Below are positions 19,003-28,838 of a stretch of DNA of 64,000 bases, in pieces (the stretch's first letter is position 1; each line of letters starts with the position of its first letter). Under the pieces are notes generated by a model that worked only from the letters and a program-made list of their open reading frames with translations, was not told the DNA's origin and made no database searches. The position numbers were made by a program, and so were the translations under genes. The stretch covers positions 1 through 64,000 of the forward strand of contig CACJPL010000005.1 in the NCBI GenBank assembly GCA_902595285.1, in the 5' to 3' direction. The DNA is from an uncultured Pelagibacteraceae bacterium (GTDB lineage Bacteria > Pseudomonadota > Alphaproteobacteria > Pelagibacterales > Pelagibacteraceae).

Positions 19003-19736
19003 TGTCGGATAAAATAATACAGATTGCAGAAATGAATAAGTGGTTTGGTGATTTCCAAGTATTAAAAAATATTAATTTAGAAGTTGAAAAAAATAAAAAA
19101 ATTGTTGTGTGTGGACCTTCTGGTTCAGGTAAATCAACATTAATAAGATGTATAAACAGACTTGAAGAACATCAAGAAGGTTCAATTATAGTTGATGGAA
19201 ATGAATTAACAGAAGATACTAAAGACATAGAAAAAATTAGAGCTGAAGTTGGAATGGTATTTCAACAATTTAATTTATTTCCTCATCTTTCTATTTTAGA
19301 CAATTGTACATTAGCACCAATTTGGGTAAAAAAAATGCCAAAGAAAGAAGCAGAAGATTTAGCTCTTCAGCACTTAGAAAAAGTACAAATTGCAGATCAA
19401 GCTAACAAATATCCAGGTCAACTTTCAGGCGGTCAACAACAACGATGTGCAATTGCTAGAGCATTATGTATGGAGCCAAAAATTATGTTATTTGATGAAC
19501 CAACATCTGCTCTAGATCCAGAAATGATTAAAGAAGTCTTAGATGCAATGGTTAATTTAGCTAAAGCAGGAATGACAATGATTGTAGTAACGCATGAGAT
19601 GGGATTTGCAAAAGAGGTTGCAGATGAGGTTATTTTTATGGATGAGGGTATGATAGTTGAAAGAGCTGAAACTAAAGAGTTTTTTGCAAACCCAAAGAGT
19701 GATAGAACTAAGCTATTTTTAAGTCAAATCCTATAA
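19002..19736 (+). CDS. aapP: General L-amino-acid ABC transporter ATPase AapP
   Basis: This 244-aa ABC ATPase energises the AapQM permease. Walker [10 protein letters not shown] is near residue 38, the Q-loop is VFQQFNLF, the signature is LSGGQQQR, Walker B is [12 protein letters not shown], and the switch His is in VVTHEMGF. The [11 protein letters not shown] stretch is typical of polar amino-acid importers. It ends the transporter operon; no clear terminator hairpin is visible directly downstream. Confidence 0.95.
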   Translation: MSDKIIQIAEMNKWFGDFQVLKNINLEVEKNKKIVVCGPSGSGKSTLIRCINRLEEHQEGSIIVDGNELTEDTKDIEKIRAEVGMVFQQFNLFPHLSILDNCTLAPIWVKKMPKKEAEDLALQHLEKVQIADQANKYPGQLSGGQQQRCAIARALCMEPKIMLFDEPTSALDPEMIKEVLDAMVNLAKAGMTMIVVTHEMGFAKEVADEVIFMDEGMIVERAETKEFFANPKSDRTKLFLSQIL

Positions 19737-19926
19737 AAAATATAACTACTTTAAGGCATAATATAAGATTTAAACAATCTAAATATGTTAATTTTTTATT
19801 TAAGTAATGCTTGACAGTGTTTTGATTATTTCAAATTTCATTAAAAAAAAAATAAATTTTTCTATTGCAGTAACTTTAATAAATAGGTTGAATAGCACTT
19901 ATAAAATTTAATTAAGAGGGGTCTTA

Positions 19927-20298
19927 ATGGAAGATAATTTCAATAAACACTTAGGCAATAAGCTTAAGCTAAGAAGATTAGCTTTAGGTTTAACACAAAC
20001 TAAAGTCGCAAAGGCAATAAATGTAACTTTCCAACAAATTCAAAAATATGAAAAGGGCACTAATGGGGTAAGTTCAATTAGATTACTCCAACTTTCAAAT
20101 TATTTAAAAGTGCCAATTAATTATTTCTTTGAAGATTTTTCAGAATATTTAGTAAATTTAGAAAAATCACAAGAAGGTCACATGAATGTAAATTATAATT
20201 TTTTAGTAAAATTATATTCAGAGCTTAATGCTGATCAAAAATTAAAATTTAATAAATCTTTACAAATTTCAGGATCAGGAATATCAAAAGCAGTTTAA
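19927..20298 (+). CDS. Small XRE-family DNA-binding regulator
   Basis: The 123-aa protein has an N-terminal Cro/CI-type HTH (about residues 10-66). It contains KLRRLALGLTQTKVAKAINVTFQQIQKYEKG, quoted here only as the stretch around residues 16-46, with the recognition helix near VTFQQIQKYE. A C-terminal helical extension of about 55 residues is probably for dimerisation. Similar stand-alone HTH proteins are common in alphaproteobacteria, but the target is unknown. A good AGAGGGG ribosome-binding site precedes the ATG, and a TTGACA-like -35 lies at 19811-19816. Its stop codon is inside an AT-only inverted repeat. Confidence 0.82.
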   Translation: MEDNFNKHLGNKLKLRRLALGLTQTKVAKAINVTFQQIQKYEKGTNGVSSIRLLQLSNYLKVPINYFFEDFSEYLVNLEKSQEGHMNVNYNFLVKLYSELNADQKLKFNKSLQISGSGISKAV

Positions 20299-20338
20299 AA
20301 TTAATTTTATCTGACCCCAAATTAATTTTAAAATTTTT
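20294..20338 (+). terminator. AT-only inverted repeat, probable terminator of the XRE gene
   Basis: TTTAAAATTAATTT (20294-20307) is perfectly complementary to AAATTAATTTTAAA (20319-20332), with an 11-nt loop containing CTGACCCC and a short T run after it. The hairpin includes the stop codon of the HTH gene. With no G or C in the stem it would be weak, so the terminator role is tentative. Confidence 0.5.
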
Positions 20339-20350
20339 GATTATTTTTTT

Positions 20351-20426
20351 TGGCTCCTCGGGCAGGACTCGAACCTGCGACCAATTGATTAACAGTCAAC
20401 TGCTCTACCAACTGAGCTACCGAGGA
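20351..20426 (-). tRNA. tRNA-Asn (anticodon GTT)
   Basis: The reverse strand gives a 76-nt cloverleaf. Acceptor TCCTCGG pairs with CCGAGGA, the D arm has TAGCTCAGTTGGTAGAGC, the anticodon loop CTGTTAA reads GTT, and the T arm is GCAGGTTCGAGTCCTGC. The discriminator is G and CCA is encoded. It lies 50 bp downstream of tRNA-Cys on the same strand, so the two are probably co-transcribed. Confidence 0.97.
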
Positions 20427-20476
20427 ATATAAAAAAGCAAACTTACTTTTTTTTATAATTAAAACAAGATTTTTTT

Positions 20477-20550
20477 TGGAGGCAACGCCCGGAATCGAAC
20501 CGGGATACAAGGATTTGCAATCCTCTGCGTAACCATTCCGCCACGTTGCC
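20477..20550 (-). tRNA. tRNA-Cys (anticodon GCA)
   Basis: The reverse strand gives a 74-nt cloverleaf. Acceptor GGCAACG pairs with CGTTGCC, the anticodon loop TTGCAAA reads GCA, and the T arm is CCCGGTTCGATTCCGGG. The discriminator is U, the identity base of cysteine tRNAs, followed by encoded CCA. It diverges from valS. Confidence 0.97.
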
Positions 20551-20674
20551 ATCTTATTTTTAGCTAATAGCTACAGATGCCTTTTTATATTAAATTTTTT
20601 CTATTAGTCTATTAAATAACGAACCAAATTGATTATTGTTAATTTAGATTATTAAATTATAAACTTTAACATCA

Positions 20675-23302
20675 ATGAGTACTGATAAATATATACATTC
20701 TGATGTAGAAAATAGAATTTATTCTTATTGGGAAAAAAATGGTCTTTTTAAACCTAAAGAAAATTCAAAAAAATTTTCAATAGTAATTCCTCCGCCAAAT
20801 GTAACAGGAAGTTTACATATGGGCCATGCACTTAATAATTCTATCCAAGATTTATTAGTTCGTTACCATAGAATGAATAATTTTGAAACTTTATGGCAAC
20901 CAGGTACAGATCATGCGGGAATTGCGACTCAAGCTTTGGTGGAGAAAAAATTAATTTCTGAAAAAATTGATAAAAATGAAATAGGCAGAGAAAAATTTAT
21001 TGAAAAAGTTTGGGAGTGGAAAGATCAGTATGGAGACATAATTATTAATCAATTAAAAAAACTTGGTTGTTCTTGTGACTGGTCAAGAAACGCTTTTACA
21101 ATGGATGAGAACTTATCAAAGTCAGTTATTAAAGTTTTCGTTGATCTCTATAATAAAAAACTAATCTATAAAGATAAAAAATTAGTCAATTGGGACACAG
21201 TTTTAAAAACTGCCATTTCAGACCTAGAGGTAGACCAGAGAGAGGTAAATTCTAAAATTTATTACATCAGATATCCAATCGATGGAACTCAAGAATATAT
21301 AACCATAGCAACTACAAGACCCGAAACTATGCTTGGAGATACAGCGATAGCTGTAAATCCAAATGATGAGAGATTTACATCCTTTGTTGGAAAAACAGTT
21401 ACCATTCCAATTGTTGGTAGAAAAATTAAAATCATTAAAGATGACTATGCTGATCCTGAGCAAGGTACAGGGGCATTAAAAATAACACCAGCTCATGACT
21501 TTAATGATTATGATGTTGGTCAAAGAAATAATCTTGAAATTATTAATATTTTTACTGAAGCAGGTAAGATAAATGAAAATGCTCCAAAAAATTATGTCGG
21601 TCTTGATAGGTTTGAGGCTAGAAAAAGAATTTTAAAAGAACTTAAAGAAAAGGAATTTTTTGTTAAAGAGGAAAATATAAAAAACAAAGTTCCTTATGGT
21701 GATAGATCTAATTCAGTAATTGAACCTTTCTTAACAGAACAATGGTTTGCTGACGCTGGCAAATTGTCAATTAAAGCTAAAGAAGTTGTGAATTCAAAGA
21801 AGACTAATTTTTTTCCTGAAAATTGGTCAAAAACTTATTTTCAATGGATGAATAATATTGAGCCATGGTGCATTTCAAGACAGCTTTGGTGGGGTCATCA
21901 AATACCTGCTTGGTATGGCCCTGACAAAAAAATTTTTGTTGCAGAATATGAAAACGATGCAATACAACAGGCTAAAAAACATTACGGTAAATATGTTGAA
22001 TTAATTCGTGATCCAGATGTTTTAGATACTTGGTTCTCATCTGGCTTGTGGCCCTTTGCAACACTTGGTTGGCCAAAAGAAAATAAATATGTAGATAAAT
22101 TTTATCCAACATCAGTATTAGTTACAGGTTTTGATATCATATTTTTCTGGGTTGCTAGAATGATTATGTTTGGCACTGAATTTTTAAATAAAGAACCATT
22201 CAAAGATATTTATGTTCATGCACTAGTGAGAGACGAGAAAGGACAAAAGATGTCTAAATCTAAAGGTAATGTTATTGATCCTTTAGATTTAATTGAAAAA
22301 TATAGTGCTGATGCACTACGATTTACTTTATTATCAATGGCTTCACCAGGTACAGATGTTAAGCTTTCTGAAGAGAGAGTGAAAGGTTATAGAAATTTTT
22401 TAAATAAATTATGGAATGCAAATAATTTTTTAATCACTAATGAATGTGATTTTAAAGATATAGATAAAGTTTCAAATTTAAATGTAAACATTAATAAATG
22501 GATATATTCAGAACTTATTGAAACTAAAAATAAGATAGAAAAAAACCTTAAGGATTACAGGTTTGATGAAGCTGCTAAAAATGCTTATCAATTTGCGTGG
22601 CATTCGTATTGTGATTGGTATTTGGAATTATCTAAAACAATCCTTTTCTCAGATGATGAAAAAGCTAAAGCAGAAGTTAAAAAAGTATCATCTTTTGTAT
22701 TCAAACAAATTCTAATTTTGCTTCATCCTTTTATTCCTTTTGTAACAGAGGAAATTTGGCTTAAAAATAAATTTGATAAAGAAGGCCGGGATTATTTAAT
22801 GCTCAAAAATTGGTTATCTGGCGAAATAAATAAGGATAGTAGTACTGAACAGGTTGAGAATATCATCAATATTATTTCAGAGATTAGATCATTTAAAAAT
22901 GAGCTTAATGTAAGCCCGGGCTCATTTATAGATGTATCAATAAGTAGTATTAATAAAAATCAAAAAGATTTTATTAATACAAATGAAATTATTCTAAAGA
23001 AATTAGGTAGAATTAATACAATATTAGATAAAGATTTAGACAAACCAGCAGCTACAATGGTTGTTTCTGGTGATTTGTTTAAGATTTATTTTGATAAAGA
23101 TGTTGATTTAAAATTGATAAAAGAAAATTTAACAAATAAACAAAGTAGAATAGAACAAGAGATGAATAAAATATCTCAAAGATTAGAAAATAAAAGTTTT
23201 ATAGATCGTGCTCCAAAAGAGATTGTTGAACAAGAAAAAAATAATTATAATAATTTAAAGAATGATATTGAGAAAATATCAGTAACAATAAAGGGTATAT
23301 AA
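20675..23302 (+). CDS. valS: Valyl-tRNA synthetase
   Basis: This is an 875-aa class I synthetase charging tRNA-Val. The HIGH motif is [10 protein letters not shown] near residue 47. The editing (CP1) domain includes [17 protein letters not shown] near 210. The [10 protein letters not shown] segment and KMSKS ([10 protein letters not shown] near 525) are present. The C-terminal coiled-coil arm of ValRS occupies roughly the last 65 residues, with Lys/Glu heptads. The length is normal, and the stop shares one base with the ilvD start. Confidence 0.98.
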   Translation: MSTDKYIHSDVENRIYSYWEKNGLFKPKENSKKFSIVIPPPNVTGSLHMGHALNNSIQDLLVRYHRMNNFETLWQPGTDHAGIATQALVEKKLISEKIDKNEIGREKFIEKVWEWKDQYGDIIINQLKKLGCSCDWSRNAFTMDENLSKSVIKVFVDLYNKKLIYKDKKLVNWDTVLKTAISDLEVDQREVNSKIYYIRYPIDGTQEYITIATTRPETMLGDTAIAVNPNDERFTSFVGKTVTIPIVGRKIKIIKDDYADPEQGTGALKITPAHDFNDYDVGQRNNLEIINIFTEAGKINENAPKNYVGLDRFEARKRILKELKEKEFFVKEENIKNKVPYGDRSNSVIEPFLTEQWFADAGKLSIKAKEVVNSKKTNFFPENWSKTYFQWMNNIEPWCISRQLWWGHQIPAWYGPDKKIFVAEYENDAIQQAKKHYGKYVELIRDPDVLDTWFSSGLWPFATLGWPKENKYVDKFYPTSVLVTGFDIIFFWVARMIMFGTEFLNKEPFKDIYVHALVRDEKGQKMSKSKGNVIDPLDLIEKYSADALRFTLLSMASPGTDVKLSEERVKGYRNFLNKLWNANNFLITNECDFKDIDKVSNLNVNINKWIYSELIETKNKIEKNLKDYRFDEAAKNAYQFAWHSYCDWYLELSKTILFSDDEKAKAEVKKVSSFVFKQILILLHPFIPFVTEEIWLKNKFDKEGRDYLMLKNWLSGEINKDSSTEQVENIINIISEIRSFKNELNVSPGSFIDVSISSINKNQKDFINTNEIILKKLGRINTILDKDLDKPAATMVVSGDLFKIYFDKDVDLKLIKENLTNKQSRIEQEMNKISQRLENKSFIDRAPKEIVEQEKNNYNNLKNDIEKISVTIKGI

Positions 23303-25020
23303 TGGCTAAATTCAATAAAAAGAAACTTCCAAGTAGACATACATCACTAGGGGCAGATAGAGCTCCACATAGATCATTTTATTATGCAATGGGGGAAACC
23401 GAAAAAGATGTAGCAAAACCCTTTGTTGGTGTTGTTTCCACATGGAATGAGGCAGCTCCTTGTAACATTGCGCTAATGAGACAGGCTCAATCAGTTAAAA
23501 AAGGAGTTAGAGCAAATGGTGGAACTCCAAGAGAATTTTGTACAATTACTGTTACTGACGGTATCGCAATGGGGCATGAAGGAATGAAGTCTTCATTGAT
23601 ATCAAGAGAAGTAATCGCAGATTCAGCTGAACTTACGGTAAGAGGTCATTGTTATGATGCATTAGTAGGGATTGCGGGTTGTGATAAATCTTTACCAGGT
23701 CTAATGATGTCTATGGTTAGATTAAATGTACCAAGTGTATTTATATATGGTGGATCAATACTTCCAGGCAAATATAAAGGAAAAGACGTAACAGTTGTAG
23801 ATGTATTTGAGGCGGTTGGAAAACATTCAACAGGTCAAATGTCTGCCGCAGAACTTAGAAAATTAGAATTAGTTGCTTGTCCAAGTGCAGGTGCTTGTGG
23901 AGGTCAATTTACTGCAAATACTATGGCATGTGTGTCTGAAGCAATTGGATTAGCATTACCTTATTCAGCTGGAACACCAGCTCCATATGAAGAAAGAGAT
24001 AAATATGCAAAAGCTAGTGGTAAAATGGTTATGAACCTTTTGAAAAAAGGAATTAAACCAAGAGATATAGTTACAAGAAAAGCTTTAGAAAATGCTGCAA
24101 CAGTTGTTGCTGCTACTGGTGGTTCTACAAATGCAGGATTACATTTGCCTGCTATTGCAAATGAAGCAGGAATTAAATTTGATTTAATGGACGTTGCTAA
24201 AATTTTTAAAAGAACACCTTATCTTGCAGATTTAAAACCAGGTGGAAAATATGTTGCAAAAGATATGTGGTTAGCTGGTGGTGTTCCAATGTTATTAAAA
24301 ACTTTATATGAAGGTGGATATATTCATGGTGATTGCATGACGGTTACTGGAAAAACTATGAAGGAAAATTTAAAAGGAATTAAATTTAATCCAAAACAAA
24401 AAGTAATGAGATCTTATAAAAATCCATTATCTCCAACAGGAGGTGTAGTTGGATTAAAAGGAAATTTAGCACCGGAAGGTGCAATTGTTAAAGTTGCCGG
24501 ACTTAAAAAATTACAGTTTACTGGAAAAGCAAGATGCTTTGATAATGAGGAAAGTGCAATGAAAGCCGTTCAAAGCAGAAAATATAATGATGGTGATGTA
24601 ATTATAATCAGATACGAAGGACCTGTTGGGGGTCCAGGTATGAGAGAAATGTTATCCACAACAAGTGCAATCTACGGTCAGGGAAAAGGGGAGAAAGTAG
24701 CCCTTATTACTGATGGTAGGTTCTCTGGGGCTACAAGAGGCTTTTGTGTGGGTCACGTGGGTCCTGAGGCTGCTCTAGGGGGTCCTATAGGCCTTTTACG
24801 AACAGGAGATATTATTGATATTGATGCCAAAAAAGGAACTATAAATGTGAGAGTCTCTAAAAAAGAGATGCTTGCAAGAAAGCGAAAATGGAAAGCTAGA
24901 AAATCAGATTTTGGGTCAGGTACTTTATGGAAATATGCACAAACAGTTGGACCGGCATACTTAGGAGCTCCAACACATCCGGGCAAGAAAAAAGAAGTTA
25001 AGGATTATTCAGAGATTTAA
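23302..25020 (+). CDS. ilvD: Dihydroxy-acid dehydratase
   Basis: IlvD removes water from dihydroxyacids in valine, isoleucine and pantothenate synthesis, using an Fe-S cluster. At 572 aa it is full length. The cluster Cys residues lie in [11 protein letters not shown] and [29 protein letters not shown] and [22 protein letters not shown] are family signatures. GC content is locally higher, as expected for a conserved, well-expressed enzyme. It overlaps valS and manC by one base each. Confidence 0.97.
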   Translation: MAKFNKKKLPSRHTSLGADRAPHRSFYYAMGETEKDVAKPFVGVVSTWNEAAPCNIALMRQAQSVKKGVRANGGTPREFCTITVTDGIAMGHEGMKSSLISREVIADSAELTVRGHCYDALVGIAGCDKSLPGLMMSMVRLNVPSVFIYGGSILPGKYKGKDVTVVDVFEAVGKHSTGQMSAAELRKLELVACPSAGACGGQFTANTMACVSEAIGLALPYSAGTPAPYEERDKYAKASGKMVMNLLKKGIKPRDIVTRKALENAATVVAATGGSTNAGLHLPAIANEAGIKFDLMDVAKIFKRTPYLADLKPGGKYVAKDMWLAGGVPMLLKTLYEGGYIHGDCMTVTGKTMKENLKGIKFNPKQKVMRSYKNPLSPTGGVVGLKGNLAPEGAIVKVAGLKKLQFTGKARCFDNEESAMKAVQSRKYNDGDVIIIRYEGPVGGPGMREMLSTTSAIYGQGKGEKVALITDGRFSGATRGFCVGHVGPEAALGGPIGLLRTGDIIDIDAKKGTINVRVSKKEMLARKRKWKARKSDFGSGTLWKYAQTVGPAYLGAPTHPGKKKEVKDYSEI

Positions 25021-26228
25021 TGAAAATTCGTCCAGTTATTTTATGTGGAGGCGCTGGAACTCGACTTTGGCCAAATTCTAAAAATCATCAAGCAAAACAA
25101 TTTATTGATTTTGGTAATTGGACATTACTTGGCAAAACTTTAGAGAGAACAAAAGCATCAATTTATGATGTACCGATTATAAGTACGAATAAGAAATATT
25201 TAAAAGAAGTAAAAAAGCATCTCAAAAAAAATAAGATTAAAAAATACAGAATTGTTTTAGAACCAGCAAAAAGAAATACAGCACCAGCTATTTTAAGCAC
25301 CGCATTAATAAAAGATATTCCTAATGATCAACCTTTAATGTTTTTTACAGCTGATCACTTAATAGAAAAAATGAATATTTTTAATAAAGCCATTAACAAA
25401 AATAAGATAAAATTAACTGATCAGAATATTTTTGTTTTTGGAATTAAACCAACCTTTCCTTCTAGTGAATATGGGTATTTTGTTACAAAAAAAATTAAAG
25501 GAAATATTAATAAAGTAACAAAATTTATTGAAAAACCGAAACAAAGTAGAGCAAAACTAGTAATTAAACAAAAAGGTTATTGGAATTCAGGTATGTTTTT
25601 TTTGAGAAAAGACTCAATAATAAATAACTTTAAAAAATACAATCCTAGTATTTATAGAAATTGTTTAAATTCAGTTAGTAAAGCTAAATTTAAATCTAAT
25701 ACATATTTCTTAAACAAGTCTTCATTTATAAAGGCAACTGCAAAATCATTTGATTATGCAATTCTAGAAAAAACAAAACAAATTAATGCAATTAAATTAG
25801 ATATTCCTTGGTCAGATCTTGGAAGTTGGAAAGAAATTTTAAAGATGTATGACAAAAACAAAAACAAATATATTAAGAAAAAAAATGTATTTCATCGTCC
25901 TTGGGGTAAGTACACTAATTTATTTAATGGTAAAGACTTTTTAATTAAGGAATTATTTGTTAAATCTAAAGGAATATTAAGTTTACAGAAACATAATCAC
26001 CGAGCTGAACATTGGTTAGTTACTCAGGGAAAACCTATGATAACACTTAACAAAGATAGTTTTATAAAAAAACCGAATGATCATATATTTATTCCATTAC
26101 AATCAATACACAGAATTCAAAATCCTGGAAAAAAAACTGTAAAAATTATGGAAGCGCAGATTGGATCTATACTCAAAGAAAGCGATATAATTAGATATCA
26201 GGATGTCTATGGTAGAATTAAGAATTAA
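25020..26228 (+). CDS. Mannose-1-phosphate guanylyltransferase / mannose-6-phosphate isomerase-type protein
   Basis: This 402-aa protein has two domains. The N-terminal nucleotidyltransferase (about 1-275) carries VILCGGAGTRLWPNS, FTADHLIE and EKPKQS. The C-terminal cupin-type isomerase domain (about 285-400) carries RPWGKYTNL, LQKHNHRAEHW, HRIQNPGK and a terminal RYQDVYGRI. This is the ManC/AlgA/XanB family, making GDP-mannose for surface polysaccharide. It is about 70 residues shorter than typical members, mostly through loop loss. A diverged copy of its last 31 codons reappears at 30762-30872. Confidence 0.92.
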   Translation: MKIRPVILCGGAGTRLWPNSKNHQAKQFIDFGNWTLLGKTLERTKASIYDVPIISTNKKYLKEVKKHLKKNKIKKYRIVLEPAKRNTAPAILSTALIKDIPNDQPLMFFTADHLIEKMNIFNKAINKNKIKLTDQNIFVFGIKPTFPSSEYGYFVTKKIKGNINKVTKFIEKPKQSRAKLVIKQKGYWNSGMFFLRKDSIINNFKKYNPSIYRNCLNSVSKAKFKSNTYFLNKSSFIKATAKSFDYAILEKTKQINAIKLDIPWSDLGSWKEILKMYDKNKNKYIKKKNVFHRPWGKYTNLFNGKDFLIKELFVKSKGILSLQKHNHRAEHWLVTQGKPMITLNKDSFIKKPNDHIFIPLQSIHRIQNPGKKTVKIMEAQIGSILKESDIIRYQDVYGRIKN

Positions 26229-26765
26229 ATGAAAAAAATAAATAAAAATAAAGGAATATTATTCTGGATAACTGGCTTATCTGGATCTGGTAAAACCACT
26301 TTAGGTAAAGCAATTCATAAAGAAATCAAAAAACTGTACGGACCGACTATAATGATTAGCGGTGATGATGTCAGAAAAATATTTGATTTGAAAGGTTATG
26401 AGTACAAACAAAGATTACAGATTACAAATAAATATTGTAAATTTGCAAAATACATTACCAATCAAAAAATTAATGTTATATTTGCAGTTATTGGAATGTT
26501 TCATGAATCAAGAAAATGGAACAAAAAAAATATTCAAAATTATATCGAAATATATGTAAAAAGTAATATACAAAAAATAATAAAAAATAATAAAAAAAAA
26601 ATTTATAAAAAAAAAAATCCAGGAAAACTAACTGGATTAGATGTAAAGGCTGAATATCCAAGAAATCCAGATATTACCATATTAAACAATTTTCAAAACT
26701 CAGAAAAAAAATTGAAAGATCTTTTACTTAAAAAAATAAATATTTTTATAAATGAAAAAAAGTAA
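26229..26765 (+). CDS. CysC-like P-loop kinase (adenylylsulfate kinase family, substrate uncertain)
   Basis: This 178-aa protein is built on the APS kinase fold. The P-loop is TGLSGSGKTT (residues 15-24), followed by SGDDVRKIFDL near 45, which aligns with the LDGDNVR segment of CysC. The KNPGKLTGLD segment near 131 and the YPRNPDI segment align with the CysC lid and C-terminal region. The central region is Lys/Ile-rich and diverged. The conserved FxSPFRxxR segment of true APS kinases reads IGMFHESRKW. With no cysDN or PAPS genes in view it may phosphorylate a different small molecule. It abuts manC and overlaps the next gene by 14 bp. Confidence 0.75.
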   Translation: MKKINKNKGILFWITGLSGSGKTTLGKAIHKEIKKLYGPTIMISGDDVRKIFDLKGYEYKQRLQITNKYCKFAKYITNQKINVIFAVIGMFHESRKWNKKNIQNYIEIYVKSNIQKIIKNNKKKIYKKKNPGKLTGLDVKAEYPRNPDITILNNFQNSEKKLKDLLLKKINIFINEKK

Positions 26766-27885
26766 TTTAAAATTAGAATTTGGTACCTTTATACGAGAAC
26801 AAAGGAAAAAACTCGAGATTGGACAGCGAGAACTAGCTGATAAAATAGGAATAGCAGCATCTTATTTAAACGACATTGAAAAAAATAAACGTAAAGCTCC
26901 AAAACAAATAATTATTAAAAAAATCTCTAAAATATTAAAAGTGAATTTAGATGATCTTAATGACCTGGCAGGAATATCAAAAGGGAATGTTGCTCCAGAT
27001 ATAGGTGAATATATTGTAAATAATCCAGAAATAATTTCTTTAATAAGATCAATTAAAGATAATAAACTTTCTGAATTTCAGATTAAAAGTTTAGAAAACT
27101 CACTTAATAAAAATAATTGTAAAGTTTTAATTATTGCTGCAGGTTTAGGTAGCAGACTTAAAAAACATACTGAAAATCTACCAAAGTGTATGTTGGACTT
27201 TGGTGGAAAAACCCTTCTCCAGCGTCAACTCGAGTCTTATAAACAAAATGGAATTAAAGAAATTTCACTTGTGAAAGGATACAAAAAAGAAAAAATTAAT
27301 TACAAAGATATAAAATATTTTGAAAATAAGGACTATAAAAATAACAATATTTTAAACTCTATTTTTTATGCAGAAAAAGTTATAAATGGAAATATTATAA
27401 TTTCTTATTCAGATATATTGTTTGATAAATCTGTTGTGGAAAGGACATTAAAATCTGATCATGATATTTCTGTTGTAGTTGATATTGACTGGAGAGGCTA
27501 TTATGTTGGACGTAAAGATCATCCAATTTCAGAAGCTGAAAATGTTGTATTTAATTCCAATAATGAGGTTGAAAAAATTGGTAAAATAAATACTGGCAAC
27601 CAAGAAGTTCACGGTGAGTTTATAGGTATGATTAAATTGTCTAATCGTGGAACAGAAATTTTTAAAGAACATTTCCATAGGTTAAAAAAAATCTATTGGA
27701 ACAAACCTTTTCAAAGAGCTAAAATCTTTCAAAAAGCATATTTAACAGATTTTATCCAGGAACTTGTGGATATAGGTGTCAAAGTCCATTGTGTTATTAT
27801 TGAAAGTGGCTGGAAGGAAATTGACACAGTTGAAGATTATAAAAAGGCACTTGTTGGATTTAAGAAAAAATTCACAAAAAATTAA
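26752..27885 (+). CDS. XRE DNA-binding domain fused to a sugar-phosphate/phosphocholine-type nucleotidyltransferase
   Basis: This 377-aa protein has two parts. Residues about 8-65 form a Cro/CI-type HTH, including IGQRELADKIGIAASYLND. A linker (66-122) follows. From residue 124 there is a GT-A-fold nucleotidyltransferase with LIIAAGLGSRLKKHTENLPK, then YSDILFD with the metal-binding Asp, and a C-terminal WKEIDTVEDY. The enzymatic half resembles LicC/PntC-like cytidylyltransferases and the nucleotidyltransferases paired with PEP mutase. The substrate is not determined. It overlaps the CysC-like kinase by 14 bp and precedes the PhnDCE-like operon by 60-80 bp. Confidence 0.85.
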   Translation: MKKSNLKLEFGTFIREQRKKLEIGQRELADKIGIAASYLNDIEKNKRKAPKQIIIKKISKILKVNLDDLNDLAGISKGNVAPDIGEYIVNNPEIISLIRSIKDNKLSEFQIKSLENSLNKNNCKVLIIAAGLGSRLKKHTENLPKCMLDFGGKTLLQRQLESYKQNGIKEISLVKGYKKEKINYKDIKYFENKDYKNNNILNSIFYAEKVINGNIIISYSDILFDKSVVERTLKSDHDISVVVDIDWRGYYVGRKDHPISEAENVVFNSNNEVEKIGKINTGNQEVHGEFIGMIKLSNRGTEIFKEHFHRLKKIYWNKPFQRAKIFQKAYLTDFIQELVDIGVKVHCVIIESGWKEIDTVEDYKKALVGFKKKFTKN

Positions 27886-27891
27886 CATTTC

Positions 27892-27947
27892 TTAACTTTA
27901 TTTTTCTCTTTTTTTGTATAATTAACTTGTTAGCGAACAAAGTTAAT
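27892..27947 (+). promoter_or_regulatory. Promoter and dyad operator-like site before the phnD-like gene
   Basis: A consensus TATAAT sits at 27917-27922, with a weak -35 candidate TTAACT at 27892-27897. An imperfect inverted repeat overlaps the likely start of transcription: ATTAACTTGTT (27921-27931) against AACAAAGTTAAT (27936-27947), with an AGCG centre and one bulged base. The position is what a repressor operator would occupy. The adjacent HTH-nucleotidyltransferase is an obvious but unproven candidate regulator. Confidence 0.5.
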
Positions 27948-27966
27948 GATATTGAAAGGACAAAAT

Positions 27967-28821
27967 ATGATAAAAAAAACACTAATTATATTATTTCTAG
28001 TTTTATTTGCTGGAAATCTAAATGCTAAAGCTAATACCTATAAAATGGTATTTGTGCCAGCTAGTGAAAAAGGTGATGAAAGTGATTATACGACTTTAAT
28101 TTCTATCACAGAAAAACTTACTGGTCTTAAGATTGAAACTATCAAAGTTACAGATTACAACGCTGCTGTTGAGGCCATGAGAGCAGGTAGAGCTCACATT
28201 GCTTGGTATGGTGGTAAAACATATGTCAAAGCAGCTGAGATTGCTGGTGCAGAAGCATTTGCTGCAGGTGTTAGGCCAGGTGAAAAAGATGCAGGTTATT
28301 ATACATATTTTGTTGTTAAACAAGATAGTGAATTAAAAAAATTTACTGACGTTAAAGGAAAAATTTTATCCTTAAATACTATTGGTTCGACCAGTGGTGA
28401 TTTAATTCCACAAGTAGAATTAAGTAAGATTAATCTTTCTATAAAGAATAAGGATCATTTTGAAAATGTTTTTTATGCTGGTAGTCATGACGCTTGCTTA
28501 CTTGCTGTATTAAATAATCAATCTGATGTTTGTGGTATGAGTTCTAGAAATTATGAAGCAAGATTAGAAGACGGAACTTTTAAAGAAGAAGATGTCAGGA
28601 TTATACATAAGTCAGATAGAGTGCCACCACCACCTTTAGCTTATTCAAAAATGATACCAATTGAGGATAGAGAAAAAATTAAAAAAGCTGTTTTAGAGGC
28701 TCATAAACATGGTGAGATTGGTGGGTACGGTGGAAAGATGTCTCATTATATGGAAGTTAAAGATTCTGACTATAATGTTTTAAGAGAAGTTATTGAGCTG
28801 TTAAATAATAATAAAAGTTAA
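27967..28821 (+). CDS. phnD: PhnD-type phosphonate/phosphite ABC transporter binding protein
   Basis: The 284-aa binding protein has a signal peptide (about residues 1-22, MIKKTLIILFLVLFAG). The start at 27967 is preferred over 27946 because AAAGGA lies 7-10 bp before it. The PF12974-type fold is recognisable from FVPASEKGDESDY, GRAHIAWYGGKTYVKAAE, FAAGVRPGEKDAGYYTYFVV, GSTSGDLIPQ and SDVCGMSSRNYEA. Family members bind phosphonates, phosphite or related oxyanions. The exact ligand cannot be read from sequence. It leads an operon with ATPase, permease and SMR-like genes. Confidence 0.88.
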   Translation: MIKKTLIILFLVLFAGNLNAKANTYKMVFVPASEKGDESDYTTLISITEKLTGLKIETIKVTDYNAAVEAMRAGRAHIAWYGGKTYVKAAEIAGAEAFAAGVRPGEKDAGYYTYFVVKQDSELKKFTDVKGKILSLNTIGSTSGDLIPQVELSKINLSIKNKDHFENVFYAGSHDACLLAVLNNQSDVCGMSSRNYEARLEDGTFKEEDVRIIHKSDRVPPPPLAYSKMIPIEDREKIKKAVLEAHKHGEIGGYGGKMSHYMEVKDSDYNVLREVIELLNNNKS

Positions 28822-28838
28822 ATTATCAAAGGACTATC

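Noticed and set aside
20328..20552. A 74-codon reverse-strand open frame
   Set aside because: It is a read-through of tRNA-Cys and tRNA-Asn; the translated GSIPG and AGSSPARG-like strings are typical artefacts of translated tRNA genes.
26229..26765. Straight annotation as adenylylsulfate kinase in sulfate assimilation
   Set aside because: No other sulfate-activation gene is visible and a conserved substrate-side motif is diverged, so only a family-level call is made.
27946..27966. Upstream ATG for the phnD-like gene
   Set aside because: It lies in the operator-like dyad without a ribosome-binding site. The ATG at 27967 has AAAGGA in place and gives a standard signal peptide.
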